NCBI GenBank assembly: GCA_000750105.3 | Contig: JPHH03000049.1 | Location: 1-64,000, forward strand | DNA: 64,000 nucleotides | Reading direction: 5' to 3' | Origin: Tolypocladium sp. Sup5 PDA-1 | Taxonomy: Eukaryota; Ascomycota; Sordariomycetes; Hypocreales; Ophiocordycipitaceae | Shown here: positions 33,061 to 43,997 of the stretch, in pieces | Position numbering within the stretch: position 1 is the stretch's first letter | Layout: each line of letters opens with the position of its first letter | Notes under the pieces: model-generated | Seen by the model: the letters and a program-made list of their open reading frames with translations, nothing else | Databases searched by the model: none | What the model was told of the DNA's origin: nothing | Translations under genes and position numbers: made by a program

Positions 33061-33582
33061 AAGAGTGGAAATAACCCGAATCTCGTCGCCTTGTTCACGC
33101 CTTGTTCAATGAAAGACTGCTACAACGGGCGATGCATCTTGGTGACTGGTGGCTGTGAAAAACTGGAGCTGGTCAGACAGCGTTTGCTGAAGCGGTGAAC
33201 TCTATACTTGTTCAAAGTCCGTCCCACTGATGGTACGTGGGCAAGCCCGGAAGAACTGCCGCACAGACAGCTTTCTATAGCTGCGAAGAAGTTCCAAGGC
33301 AACGTCAAGTAGCCTGTCCGAGGTTCCTCGCGCCGCAAACCCGGGATCCACCATTCACTATATTGACATGTGGAATGACACCCATCTCCAACACAAGCTT
33401 CATCAGACTGAAGCCGCCCATGATAAGCACAGCCTACATACAAGAGCCCCAGATGTACAGCATCGCATGCCCACCTTCAAATAGCAGGACAGCCAGGAGC
33501 CCCAGATTTGCATCAGGACACGTCAATATTTGAACAGTAGGGCCGGTCCAGTCACACAAGCAGTGTCCCTCTCGAAATCGAA
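33061..33582. other. Intergenic region, no supported gene
   Basis: About 520 bp between the hydrolase relic and the TATA box of the small Cys-rich gene. Short open frames overlap on both strands without recognisable features. Confidence 0.4.
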
Positions 33583-33590
33583 TATAAATA
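33583..33590 (+). promoter_or_regulatory. TATA box of small Cys-rich gene 1
   Basis: tataaata, 133 bp before the ATG at 33716. A leader element cagcttcgctcccaaacaag at 33640-33659 recurs almost unchanged (17 of 20 bases) in the leader of the related gene at 38561. Confidence 0.55.
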
Positions 33591-33715
33591 AGGGCTCTTG
33601 ATCTCATTGAAGGCCCTACCTTTGCCCAAATACCCTCGCCAGCTTCGCTCCCAAACAAGCCCAGCAACAAGAGCAACCTTCGACACCCCAGCCACGCCAA
33701 CATTTCTTCTTCACA

Positions 33716-33934
33716 ATGTGTTTTACCAATCATACCATTGAGAGATGCACCAACTGTGGGGTCGCACGACCCCTCAGCCGACCTTTGCCCGTCAGATGCC
33801 AGGAAGCCGTTGCCAATGGTGGGCAGCTTGGCCAGTGCCGGCTCGGGCACCGAGACAAGGAGGACACCATGTGGATAGTATGCATGAGGTGCAGCCAACA
33901 AAACGACAGGAGAAGGAGCGGCCCCAAGCTATAG
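33716..33934 (+). CDS. Small Cys-rich protein, family of two in this window
   Basis: A 72-residue protein starting MCFTNHTIERCTNCG and ending in basic residues (RRRSGPKL). Cysteines occur at positions 2, 11, 14, 28, 41 (QCRLGHRD), 56 and 59, with the C-x2-C pairs spaced like a small zinc or iron site. There is no signal peptide. It resembles the 90-codon gene at 38561-38830, which begins MCQKTYHINKCPTC, in the first 15 residues, the C-x2-C spacings and the promoter layout. Short intracellular fungal proteins of this M-C-x(6-8)-C form exist but have no assigned function. The TATA box and shared leader make expression plausible. Confidence 0.55.
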   Translation: MCFTNHTIERCTNCGVARPLSRPLPVRCQEAVANGGQLGQCRLGHRDKEDTMWIVCMRCSQQNDRRRSGPKL

Positions 33935-34355
33935 AACCGCCCTTGTTCTACGTCGTTGTGCAGCGGATCGAGACTTGGAAGAGCGGAGACCAGAGAGGTG
34001 TATGTCGGCTTCGAACGCGCCCGCGCACTCGGAATCCGCCGCTCTAAAGTTGGACAAAGCCAAGTCTTTCTTCACTCTACAACGCCACTGAGAGTCGGGT
34101 AGGATCTGTTTACATGTCTGTGCCACGGGGACGGATGGGGGTGGCGAACGGTGAATGGCGACGGAGGGGCGGTCTAGACGAGGCAGGAGTATATGTCAAT
34201 GTTTGCAACGTCTAATGGTTATCTATATACAATAGGAACCAAATGACATGCCACGAGAGACCCCTTGAATACCCGATAACTCCCATTACAGTGAAGTGGT
34301 CCTTTGCCGTGTTCCACCAGTGATGGCTCCCGTCTGCTCCCTTTCTTGAACGACC

Positions 34356-34480
34356 CTGCACTCACTTGTGACAACTTTGGGAGTAATTACCAAAGTAGCA
34401 AACTTGCTGGCGCATATGGCCCTACATGTACCTATCAGAGTACATGGAATGCAGTCAAGCTCTGGTATTATTGCTATAAT
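34356..34480. repeat. Dispersed repeat, copy 1
   Basis: About 125 bp beginning ctgcactcacttgtgacaa and containing taccaaagtagcaaacttgctggcg. A second copy in the same orientation lies at 37762-37886, roughly 80 percent identical by eye with small indels. An AT-rich patch follows to about 34580. The sequence shows no coding capacity and could be a fragment of an unrecognised mobile element. Confidence 0.7.
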
Positions 34481-34655
34481 CTTCATAATTCTGTCGAGTT
34501 AGTTTGCGCTAGCTTATCTAGATTATATATTATAATTTATCTGATCCCAGCGATCTATCTCATTAGTTCGTCGTCCCGATCATTGATCTGTGTCTCCCCA
34601 TGTGACCTCGCAAAGTCGGCCCGTTCCGTGCCCGTCTGTTGGGTCTGACCCTGGG

Positions 34656-36482
34656 TTATAATACACCTTTAGCGGGCCCAGCGAGGATAGAAAACTGTCC
34701 GCCCGCACCAGCCCAAGTCAACATCCTCTCCTTCAAGTCCTTGCTTCGGATTTTTTGTACAACGTTAACATCATCATCCGACCCGAGGCCAAGCTGGCCA
34801 GACGAGCCAATACCCGTAGCGTAGGCACTGCCCTCTGTATTAATAAAGATTGTGTGATCAGTACCGCAAGCGACGTAGGCAGCATCGCCGATATTCGGGA
34901 CCTTGGTCGGGCGGAGACAAATACGCGGCTTGTTCCGTTCGTCGTAGCGGATCAGATCTTCATCCCCTAACTGCTCAGTGGTAAAGTCGATACCAAGCTG
35001 CCCGCCATCTATTCGGCCCCAGACGAGGAATTCAGCCGCAGCCGATATAGCAGCAGAGTGGTGAGCACCCCCATCAATGACCGTAACCCCCTTGCCACAC
35101 AAGTCGGGGATCTTCATCGGGTAGGGCAAAAGGGCCGAGTCGCCACCGGCACCCTTTATATAGCCAGCTTCACCAAAGCTATTCAAGCCCCAAGCCCAGA
35201 CATTGTCCTTCTTATCAATGGCAAAAGCATGGTATTCCCCGGATGCGATATACTTGGCCTTGTTGCGACAGACTTCGACCCGGCGTGGCGTTAGGTGTTG
35301 TATATTGTCATAATGACGCCCGGAAAGACGGTGACCGAGTTGATTCTGTTCGTGGGCGCCCCAGCCCCAGATATTTCCCTTTACGTCGAGAGCCAATGCG
35401 TGGTTTGCTCCGCAGGCGATTTGGGTAATAGCCCCGAGGCCACGGATCTGAACAGGGGTTTTCTGCAACCTGATGAATTCTCCGTTGGCATCATAGCCAA
35501 ACTGTTCGTCGCCTGCACCGTTCTGTCACGGGGTTAGCAAAGGTGACAGTATACCCTTGAGACTGTCCTGATGGAATAGGAATAAACCTACACGGAAGGT
35601 GCCCCATCCATAGACAAGGCCATGATCGGTGAGAGCGAAGCTGCAGCTGTCGCCGGCAGCAACCTGGACAAATCGAGTGCCTGGCGGAAAATTGTTGGCA
35701 GGGATCGCGGCAGGAGTCGACTCGTAGGGGTTGAGTTCCCCGTCCTCCTCATGACCAGATCCTGCGTCGACATCCCGAAGCACACCATCCCATTTAGTAG
35801 CCCTGCCCAGAGCATGGTTATCATTGACACCCCAGGTGATAATCTCATTATCGGCTGTCAAGGCAATAGTGTGCATGCCCCCACAAGAAAGTTGGACCAC
35901 ATGGAATTTCGATGGCCCGTTGGGGTCGAGATATGGGTTGAAGCGAGGACGGTCTATCCCGGTCTGCGAAGGTCCGAGGCCAAGCTCACCGCAGTCGCCG
36001 TCACCGACGGGGAAAACGGCAAGGGCTTGAGTGGGGGCTTGATTCAAGGGACTGATTGCGGCGCGAGATCGGGGTACCTCAGTTGTAGTTGTCTTGCTCT
36101 TGTTCGACACAGCAGCCCTGGAAGGCTTCTGCGAAGGGCCCGCGCCGATTTTGGTCGTTTTGGGGGCGCGCTGCTCGGTGTCGTCAGATGCAGCGTCCTT
36201 GCGTTTAAGGGACGCAGACGCGACGGACGAGGCGGCAACATTGGACAGCTGGTCGGTCGGTATTCTCGAGCCAATTTTAGAGGCACCTGGGTGTGGCGTT
36301 GTTAGTAAGGGAGCGACACAAGAGGAGAGGCTAGAAGGTGGTGTGTAAGTACTTGATGCAGTTTGTTTTCGGGCTGCAGAAGCATGCGGTGTAGGTTTGG
36401 AAGCTCGCTTGCTACTGCCGCCAGCTTGGGCGGCAGACGTGGTTGCTGTCTGCCGCTTTACCGCGACCCTTTTTGGAGGCAT
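34656..36482 (-). CDS. RCC1-type regulator of chromosome condensation (Ran GEF family)
   Basis: Two exons: 36482-35592 and 35522-34656, 585 residues; the intron has donor gtaggt and a gctaacc branch site. The N-terminal 130 residues are Lys/Arg/Ser/Thr-rich (MPPKRVAVKRQ...), fitting nuclear import. Then come RCC1 propeller repeats: CGGMHTIALTADNEIITWGVND, AAGDSCSFALTDHGLVYGWG, CGANHALALDVKGNIWGWG, ASGEYHAFAIDKKDNVWAWG, GGAHHSAAI and CGTDHTIFINTEGSAYATG. The last repeat ends in AGAGGQFSILAGPAK. This is the layout of yeast Srm1/Pim1, the exchange factor that keeps Ran-GTP high in the nucleus. Residues such as NSFGEAG and DLIRYDE are as in fungal Pim1-like proteins. Whether this is the sole copy or a second one cannot be told here. 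Confidence 0.88.
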
Positions 36483-37292
36483 TGCGCCTCAAGGAGTCGA
36501 GTGGGAACCTGTAACTTGAGGCACTCTCGCTCAGGTTGTGAGGAGGGTTAGTAACAGGCTACATATGAAGGTACACAAACATGGTCCTGTCACTCGTGTG
36601 TTTCGGAGCTTGTCGCGACGCGTCAGCTTAGCTAATCAAGCGATCCATTTCTAAGGTAGTAGTGTCACATCATCACATGATCACTCATACATGGATGCAC
36701 AGCAGACCAGTTGCAAGATAGCCGGCTGCAGTATTTGGCTGTGATGGTAGTAGTTCGTCCCAGGACTGGTCTTCCTCCTCTTACAGTTCTATAGTGGCCA
36801 AGTTACCAGTTGTAAAGCTCGGAGCTGGCTCAAGGCCACGAGCAGCTCGAAATACCCGATATGTTGACCGGGTCTGTTGATAGCCTGACTGCCTTGGCTT
36901 AGCACGGATATTAGAGGCCGCTTCCGATAGTGGTGTTCATGGGGAGCGACGTGCACAATTACTCGCGACTAGTGCATCAGGCGGCGAGCACAGGCACCGG
37001 CACGACGACTCTGGTTCTACTTTAGAGGTGGCGGGGCATCAGGAGAACGACATCCTTCTATTAGTGATGCGCATGCATTCGTTCTGCCTAAGGGCGTGGA
37101 TGGGGAGACAGTAAAGCGAGCAATCGCCGACGTTGGTTGAGTTTGGACCGTCTGGTGCTTGAGGGACGGTGAAATGCCATTGAAGCAAGGTATGCACCAC
37201 TTGATATACGTTATTGCAACTGATGAACTGTCGAATAGAAGACTCTAAAGAGGTAGCTTCTTTTAGCTTTCTTAACTAGTCCTGTGATACAT
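36483..37292. other. Intergenic region, no supported gene
   Basis: About 810 bp upstream of the RCC1-type gene. Nothing recognisable was found apart from the probable promoter of that gene. Confidence 0.45.
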
Positions 37293-37490
37293 CTATAGCC
37301 GCACGCTAGTATGGCGGGTGCTTGATAGCCGGGGGGCGAGGCCGAACACAGTCCGGGAGCCAACGCAAATGTCTAAGTTGGCGGCGCTCAACACGGAGAG
37401 AAAGAGACCGGCGTCGACAACGTGTGGGAAAACAGGTATGTCGGCGATCTGGGGTGCAATGACGAAGGGGCTGGCGCCCGCGACTGTGCG
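37293..37490 (-). pseudogene. Amino-acid permease (APC family) fragment
   Basis: A short minus-strand frame contains ASPFVIAPQIADIPVFPHV followed by LSVLSAANLDICVGSRT and VFGLAP. This matches the order of the SPFVIA-x-IP-x(3)-VN-A...LSAGNS-x(4)-SRTL-x-LA segment around transmembrane helices 7-8 of fungal amino-acid permeases (YAT group). No flanking helices could be recognised, so it is a relic of about 65 codons at most. Confidence 0.5.
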
Positions 37491-37761
37491 CTGCTGCATG
37501 CCGTGTCGCAAGCACAGGTGGAAAAGCAGAATCAAAAGAATGCTTGATTTTCTATCTAGGGGGAGGCAGAAGGCCGGTCTCTTTACATGTGTTCAATGGC
37601 TTGCAGCCTAGTAGGCAACAGCGAGGTTCGTAGGCAACGGTGGTGCTGCTTGAAGCTATTCCTGACATGATCCTGACATGGCGCCATGGGACAGATAGAC
37701 TAGGGCACTGCTCATGTAGCCTCTCATGAGGGTTGCCCGCCCACCGAAATGACGAAACACA

Positions 37762-37886
37762 CTGCACTCACTTGTGACAATCTTTGCCAGTATTTACCAA
37801 AGTAGCTAACTTGCTGGCGAATACGACCATATCTATGAGAGTACATAGAGTACTGTCAAGCTCTGTTTTACCGCATTGCTATGCCG
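37762..37886. repeat. Dispersed repeat, copy 2
   Basis: Direct copy of 34356-34480: it shares ctgcactcacttgtgacaa, taccaaagtagc and aacttgctggcg with it, and both end in gtcaagctctg followed by a looser match. It lies between the permease fragment and the second small Cys-rich gene. Confidence 0.7.
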
Positions 37887-38397
37887 TTTTGGCTCGTGTG
37901 CTTTCTCATCGCGGAGGCTTCACACACTGGTAGGAACGATGAAACTGAGCACTCAAAGCCACGTGAGTGAATCCTACAAGCTCCGGAAATTCTCAAGTCA
38001 GATTAAAGAGCCACACAATAGTCAAATGACCAGCTCTGGGACACTTGGCCACATATCGACCAGCAAAATCTGCGACAACCGTGCGTGATTGGGAACTGTA
38101 TGCAGAGGTGCTTCCAGAAATGTCATGGTTCGTGACCGCCACTAATGTCTTGCCCTCATTAACGGTGATGAGCTGCACATGACTGGTGATTCGGTGCTCT
38201 ATTTATGACACGTCATTGTCATTAATGGGAGACCGCCGGCCGACGGTGGCCGTCGCGAGCGAGCCTACTCATTGTCCTCCAGCCTCGGATGGTCATCAGA
38301 CAGCCCTGGACGTGCATCAGTGATCCTTGGCGCCAGGATAACGCTACTCAGAGAGGAAATGGCCCGTAGTTCAAAGTAGCAACCCGCCAACTACCTG

Positions 38398-38404
38398 TAT
38401 AAAT
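38398..38404 (+). promoter_or_regulatory. TATA box of small Cys-rich gene 2
   Basis: tataaat, 163 bp upstream of the ATG at 38561, followed at 38447-38466 by cagcttcgttctcaaacagg, the counterpart of the leader element of the gene at 33716. Confidence 0.5.
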
Positions 38405-38560
38405 TGAGCCGCTTCGCCCACCTAGAAGGTTGTTCCTTTTGCCCCACAGCTTCGTTCTCAAACAGGCTTGGCTACCACAAACCTCCTTCGAAACCATCTA
38501 AACCTTGGCGGCCGAAACAATCCTCGCAACACAGGAGTCTTAATACTTCCTTCCTTCACG

Positions 38561-38830
38561 ATGTGCCAGAAAACGTACCATATAAACAAATGCCCCACTT
38601 GTCTAATGATACTGAGCGAGTGGGAACAACCCCCCAAAGAATGTCCGGAAGCCATTAGCAAGAGGACTAAATCGGGAAACAGCCACATTAAACAGATAGG
38701 CGCATGCCAGGAGGGGTTGAAAGAGAGGAACGATACCACCTACGCAAAAGACGATTGTGAAGAGTGCACGCGGGAACGCCAGGGGCTTGGTGCCTCCAAA
38801 TCGTATCCCACGGTCTACGGCCGGGAATGA
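38561..38830 (+). CDS. Small Cys-rich protein, second family member
   Basis: An 89-residue protein starting MCQKTYHINKCPTC. Cysteines fall at positions 2, 11, 14 and 28, exactly as in the 72-residue protein at 33716. Further Cys lie in GACQEGL and in the C-terminal pair DDCEECTRERQG. It is rich in Lys, Glu and Thr and has no signal peptide or membrane segment. The open frame extends upstream to 38468, but the ATG at 38561 is the one matching its relative. The conserved promoter, leader and start support a real duplicated gene; function unknown. Confidence 0.55.
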   Translation: MCQKTYHINKCPTCLMILSEWEQPPKECPEAISKRTKSGNSHIKQIGACQEGLKERNDTTYAKDDCEECTRERQGLGASKSYPTVYGRE

Positions 38831-40205
38831 TAGCTGAGTTTTCGAGACGGTATTGAGACTTGCATGAGAACTATTCGCCAAAGGCCTTTTAAGAGCTTGC
38901 ATTACAGGGGCTTTGAGCAGCTGGCTTGACTGGCATCAGAGCAGCTCTGTTAAATTGAAGGTTGCAAAATACAGATAGCTAAATGTGAAGTCTATTCTTC
39001 AAAGGTGTCTAACCGAAAGTGTCCGTGAACGCTTGTCAGTACTGTGCTACGCACTATGCTGTATCCGCGTTAGCTCCCGCTCAAACCACTGCGCCTGGTA
39101 CTCATTACGCTGTTGCTTCGTGTGTACGTGTATATTCACCGGCATGTTCCTCAATTCAATGTGCTTGTAATACATACGAGAAGCTTTAAGGATTGCAGAG
39201 TAGCCATGCCCTTATGGACTTGCCAGCCTACTGTAATGTAAATGAGTTCTATAATAGAATTGCCAACGTAATTACAGGATATGAAGTAGGTGCAATTCGA
39301 TCATTTGCAACTAGATACAACCCACTTCATTATGCAATAAAGTCCAAAGACAGCTCACATAATATCTAAGAACCCAGTTGGGCGACAGGGGAGAGAACGC
39401 TGATATCGCGCGAACGGCTGGTGTCACTTGGACTATGCTCACAGGCACTCGATTTACTAGATTCTAATAAAACGAATCTGCAAAACCTACAAAGTATACT
39501 GGTGACGAAGAGAAGATAGCATACTGCTGATGCGTCAAGCGCAAGCCGTGCATTATTCACGTATAATATCCGGCTCGACACACGACACAGCCCCCCCATT
39601 CGAGGAGACGGAGTCGTTGGTGTGTATGACTGGGAATAGAACTCGGGTCAGAGGACCTAATGCCTTTGTAAATAACACCTTGTACTCAAAGCTCAAGAAA
39701 TGCTCGTGCCGTTTCTGGTGCGCTTACCGTCGTCTGAGGCATAATAATTCCCCCGTATTACCGCACTTCGCCGCTTCGGGGGCGCCAAGCCGAGTCCTGG
39801 CGGTCATGAGACCAAATCGAGCTGCTTACGTCCCGGCCCGGCATCCCGATGGACTGCCAACTATTAGGGGGCCGTTGCAGCAGCAGAAATTGGTTGCCAA
39901 GAAAAAACAGTCGGGCAAATCCGGTGCCGTTCTGCGCGTTTCTTCCCGAATTGGGAGTGCCTCCGTTTGAATCCGTCTTGCTGCTGGGATAATGATGAGG
40001 ACTGGTGTCGCTGGACCGATTGCAAAATGCAATGTCCATTTCTTTATAAGCCTTGTCGCCACTGACCTGCGAGCCATTATATCCAGAATGGCAAAGACAT
40101 TGTTCTCTACTCTTTTACCTTTAATTCCTTCTTGTATAGCGAAAAGCTGCTTTTTGTCGACTTCACTCCGCTCGACAAGCATTGGGTCCTTTTGACGGTG
40201 GCATA
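38831..40205. other. Intergenic region, no supported gene
   Basis: About 1.4 kb with an AT-rich stretch at about 39170-39500. The last 200 bp upstream of 40206 should contain the promoter of the carrier gene. No coding or RNA feature is supported. Confidence 0.45.
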
Positions 40206-41652
40206 ATGTCTCCTACTGATCGGAAGGTCTTGGGCATGCCGGTGAGTCAACTCTCGGGCCCCGATGTCCTTGATGCTACAGATACGACCTCAATTGATGG
40301 AATGCATGTCATGACGGAAACCCTCGGTGGCCAAGATCCCATCATGACCATTTTGTACTCGGCTATATGTACTTCGTGCCTCTTCCACCATAGTTTTGCT
40401 AACTTGTTGCGTCTTGCAGCCCTTCGTGGTCGACTTCCTGAGTACGTCTCTTTTTACTTGCCGGTTTGTGCTATGAATCAGAAATGCATTTACACTCCTT
40501 ACACAGTCATGGGGCCTAACTTTCTCTGCACAGTGGGAGGCGTGTCCGCCGCCGTGTCCAAGACCATCTGCGCTCCGATCGAACGCGTCAAGCTTCTCGT
40601 CCAGAATCAGGTCCGTTAAGCATTTACAAAATTCCATCCCATGCCTCGCTGTAAGCCACAGCCTTCAATGGCAAACCTGACCCTGCATGTACATGGGGTT
40701 TATGTTTTAGGCCAAAGGCGGTGGCCACATGCGGCGGAAGCTAATGGCCCTTCTGGAGCAGATGCTTACGAGTCGTGCAGGATGAAATGATGAAGTCTGG
40801 CCGCCTCGATCGCAGGTACACCGGCATCGGGGACTGTTTCCGCCGAACCATTGCCGCCGAGGGTACGATGTCCCTCTGGCGTGGCAATACTGCCAACGTG
40901 ATCCGATACTTTCCTACCCAGGCTCTCAACTTTGCCTTTAAGGATAAGTTCAAGAAGATATTTGGGTTCAATAAGGGGCGTGACGGCTATGCCATGTGGA
41001 TGTTTGGCAACGTTGCATCTGGGGCCGTGAGTGTTTCTATAAGAACGCGGGAGCAGCCGGAGACCAATGCTAAATAACTTGACTGCAGGCCGCCGGCACA
41101 ATGTCCTCAATCTTTGTCTACTCGCTCGACTTCGCGCGTACCCGACTCGCCAACGATGCTAAGAATGCAAAGACCGGAGGGGAGCGCCAGTTCAACGGGC
41201 TCCTAGACGTGTATCGCAAGACCATTGCTTCCGACGGCCTTCGTGGTCTCTACCGGGGCTTCATGCCATCAATCGCCGGGATTATAGTTTACCGCGGCCT
41301 ATACTTTGGGTTCTACGATTCTTTGAAGCCTGTGGTTTTGGTTGGCCCGCTGCAGTATAACTTTCTCGCGGCGTTTCTTCTTGGCTGGTGTGTGACGACA
41401 GGCTCCAGCACGATCGCCTATCCCTTCGACACTGTCCGTCGCCGGATGATGATGACGTCTGGCGAAGCTGTGAAGTACAAAACCTCGATCGACGCCGCTC
41501 GCCAGATCATTGCCAAGGATGGGGTGAGATCTCTCTTCAACGGCACTGGTGCCAATATCCTGCGTGCTGTCGCCGGCGGTGGAGTGTTGGCCATGTATGA
41601 TCAGCTTCAGGTCATTCTTTTTTGGAAGGCGTTTCAAGGCGGTTCTGGATGA
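40206..41652 (+). CDS. Mitochondrial ADP/ATP carrier
   Basis: Five exons: 40206-40241, 40420-40441, 40534-40610, 40781-41026, 41089-41652; 314 residues. The three mitochondrial-carrier repeats are clear, and the ADP/ATP-carrier signature RRRMMM stands at the end of the third PX[DE]XX[KR] motif (YPFDTVRRRMMM). DFLMGGVSAAVSKT, LWRGNTANVIRYFPTQALNFAFKD and LFVYSLDYARTRLAND-type blocks are recognisable. The carrier exchanges cytosolic ADP for matrix ATP across the inner membrane. Exon 2 is only 22 nt. Several positions differ from the fungal consensus as I remember it, for example SKTICAPIERVK instead of SKTAAAPIERVK and AYPFDTV instead of SYPLDTI, so this may be a diverged paralogue rather than the main carrier. 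Confidence 0.92.
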
Positions 41653-41999
41653 AGTGGCACAATTGAGATGCTCTCAGCGATGGAGTCAGTTGGAGGCTGT
41701 GGTACTGCAAGAGAGGAGCAGCATGATCGGTGCCGGGTCGCTGCGAAGCCCGTCCTGAACACACGCCCCTACCCTCCCGCCACTTGTTGGTGGATGTATT
41801 ACCAACGGAACAAATCGGTTATTGCTGCGGATCGATTGCGTGCAGTGATTCGTTTAGGAAAACTTTGGCCCTTTTTCACCAGCTCAATGGCCCCGGCTCT
41901 CAAGACGGCCATGCTAGCAACCTCATTGTCCGTGTAGGTTGTAGGTCATGTAGATGAAATACTCCACCACCTCTGCCATTTCCTTGACGGAAAAAGCCT

Positions 42000-42330
42000 T
42001 CAGGTACTAATACGAGGATTAATGTAGGGCGACTTAAATCGTCTTTTTCCTGTCTATCCGAGCGCTGTTATATCCACCGCATAACCGCTACATTACATTG
42101 ATGACTCGGTGTATGCATTTAGGAATTAAGCCTCGTTACCTTCTTATATTAATAAATAAAGCCTCGTTATATTACTAACTCGAGACTTAATTAAAGCTAT
42201 AAAAGCCGTAATCGCGAAGTCTAATACCTCTAATACGCTACTAATGCTATATTAGTATCGCGAGCCTAATTAATTAAGTATTATAGGCTATAATAGTATA
42301 AGATAAAAGGCATCACCTTTTCCGCTCATT
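42000..42330. repeat. AT-rich, RIP-like patch
   Basis: TA-rich sequence (for example taattaagtattataggctataatagtataag) with no coding signal. It resembles the island at 1-1340 in composition. It lies within the 2.3-kb gene-free stretch between the carrier gene and the large C2H2 gene; the remainder of that stretch (42330-43997) shows only unsupported open frames and a run of short gcccct repeats near 43205-43245. Confidence 0.6.
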
Positions 42331-43997
42331 TAGCTAGAAATCAAGAGTCTTTATAAGTCAATTATCTCACCTTCTCACGCGTTAAGCGCGAACGGGTTTT
42401 GAGAAATCTAGATGGGTAATTCTTGTCTTCATCCTGACTTCCTGGGGGGATACCTCGAATGCAGGATTCCCCCGGAGATTCCCAGTCAAAATCAACGTCA
42501 CCAAGATTATTGGATCCATAAAACTACATGGTTTGCAAACTTTTGACAATTGCCAGCCTGCACCCCAGTACGAAAGATATCGTACGTTGCGGACGCAGAC
42601 TTATATCGGATGACGCGATCGGCCGGTCTGCTCTGGCGACCCGCACAGGACCAAGCATTGGCGAGCCCAGTAACAGGATGGACGGCTGCCTCGGTCTTCC
42701 CGGCCGGCAGACGGGAGACTGTCCGCACTGCGTTTGCGCAAACTGCGCCTATATCGTTACTGGACAGCAAACGTTACTGGACAACAAACGGACATCAACA
42801 TTCAGACTCTACCGTATGATCTCTTTCTCCCGCCCGCTGCGCATGAAATCTCGTTGTATATCGATCTCTGCAACCCGGGAGCTTACTGAGACTACCTTCG
42901 AGGATCTCACGCCCCCAGGGCGAGTGGAGTCTGGCCGGCGGGCGAGGAACTTGCTCAGCGTGTCCCACGTCAGCCTCGTTTCCTTACCCGCAGGAATTAC
43001 ATGCGGGTTCCTGCACATATCGCTATGAGCGAGGCCCGAATCCCAATGAATGTGTGATCAATTGATATGTGTATCTGTGTCACTCTGTCAGCTGCCCAGG
43101 GAGCCTGGAAAAGGGATTCCCTTTATCCTTTTAACTGTAGTCCCCGTGACCCCTATCCAGCTGTTGCCCCTATCCGGCGTTGGCTGTGTGTGTGTGTTAG
43201 TGGCGTCTGACTTCAATTGTAGCCCCTAGCGGCCCCTAGCAGCCCCTATTGACCTCGAGTCATCAATCCAACGAGGCTTCATTCTTCTAAGGAAGAATGT
43301 CTCTAGCCACCGTCTCTGAATACAGACATCCGAGTCATCAATGTAATGTGGCTGCCCAAGGGGCTGCCGAGTCAACCGGTCTATCCGACAGCACAATCCA
43401 GAGCCTCATTCCGTGTGCGGCTGGCGGACATGTTTTAGCACATTTGCGACGTGTGCGCCTATGTGACAAGAAGACCCTTCGATATCAATGGCGTGGTCAA
43501 GTGGAGGGTCCCTCCCCCAGACATACGAGAGCGTTCCGTATGGCCGACTCGAGTCAAGTAACGCGATGCGTAGAAAACGGGCGCGGTAGCCCCTCGAATA
43601 TCCCCTGTTGTAGGCTGTTTGTCACCCACCAACTTTCGACATCCCGCTGCCGCACCGTCTCAAACCATCTCCTTGTTTCGTAAGACCGCTGCGGCCGGCG
43701 CCTCGGGACGGCCCATTGGATCAAATCAACCGATTGCCACACAAATAAGCCACTTAGGCAGAATATCCTTCCTGTCAACTTCAACCTGCTCAGTCAGCCC
43801 CATGCCACCTGGCATCCGTTCATTGGAGCGCTTGGCAAAACTCAGCCTGGGAAGTATTTCACGTCCCGTGAGCCTACTTATAGACACTGCGAACTGCCGT
43901 ACTTGCGAAATTGGTCGTCTGCCTCCACGTCGCAGTATCGAGGACACAATTCGCTACCTGACTCGAACGCCTCCAACTCTTTCAGAAAAGTATCACA

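Noticed and set aside
32364..33098. 244-codon minus-strand frame read as an intact gene
   Set aside because: The hydrolase motifs it contains continue in other frames, so it is a pseudogene fragment, not an intact CDS.
39610..39660. Minus-strand segment resembling a tRNA T-arm (cgagttctattccc)
   Set aside because: No A-box or cloverleaf upstream; a single box-B-like string is not enough.
42528..43028. 166-codon plus-strand frame
   Set aside because: No family resemblance, and overlapping frames on both strands are equally open.
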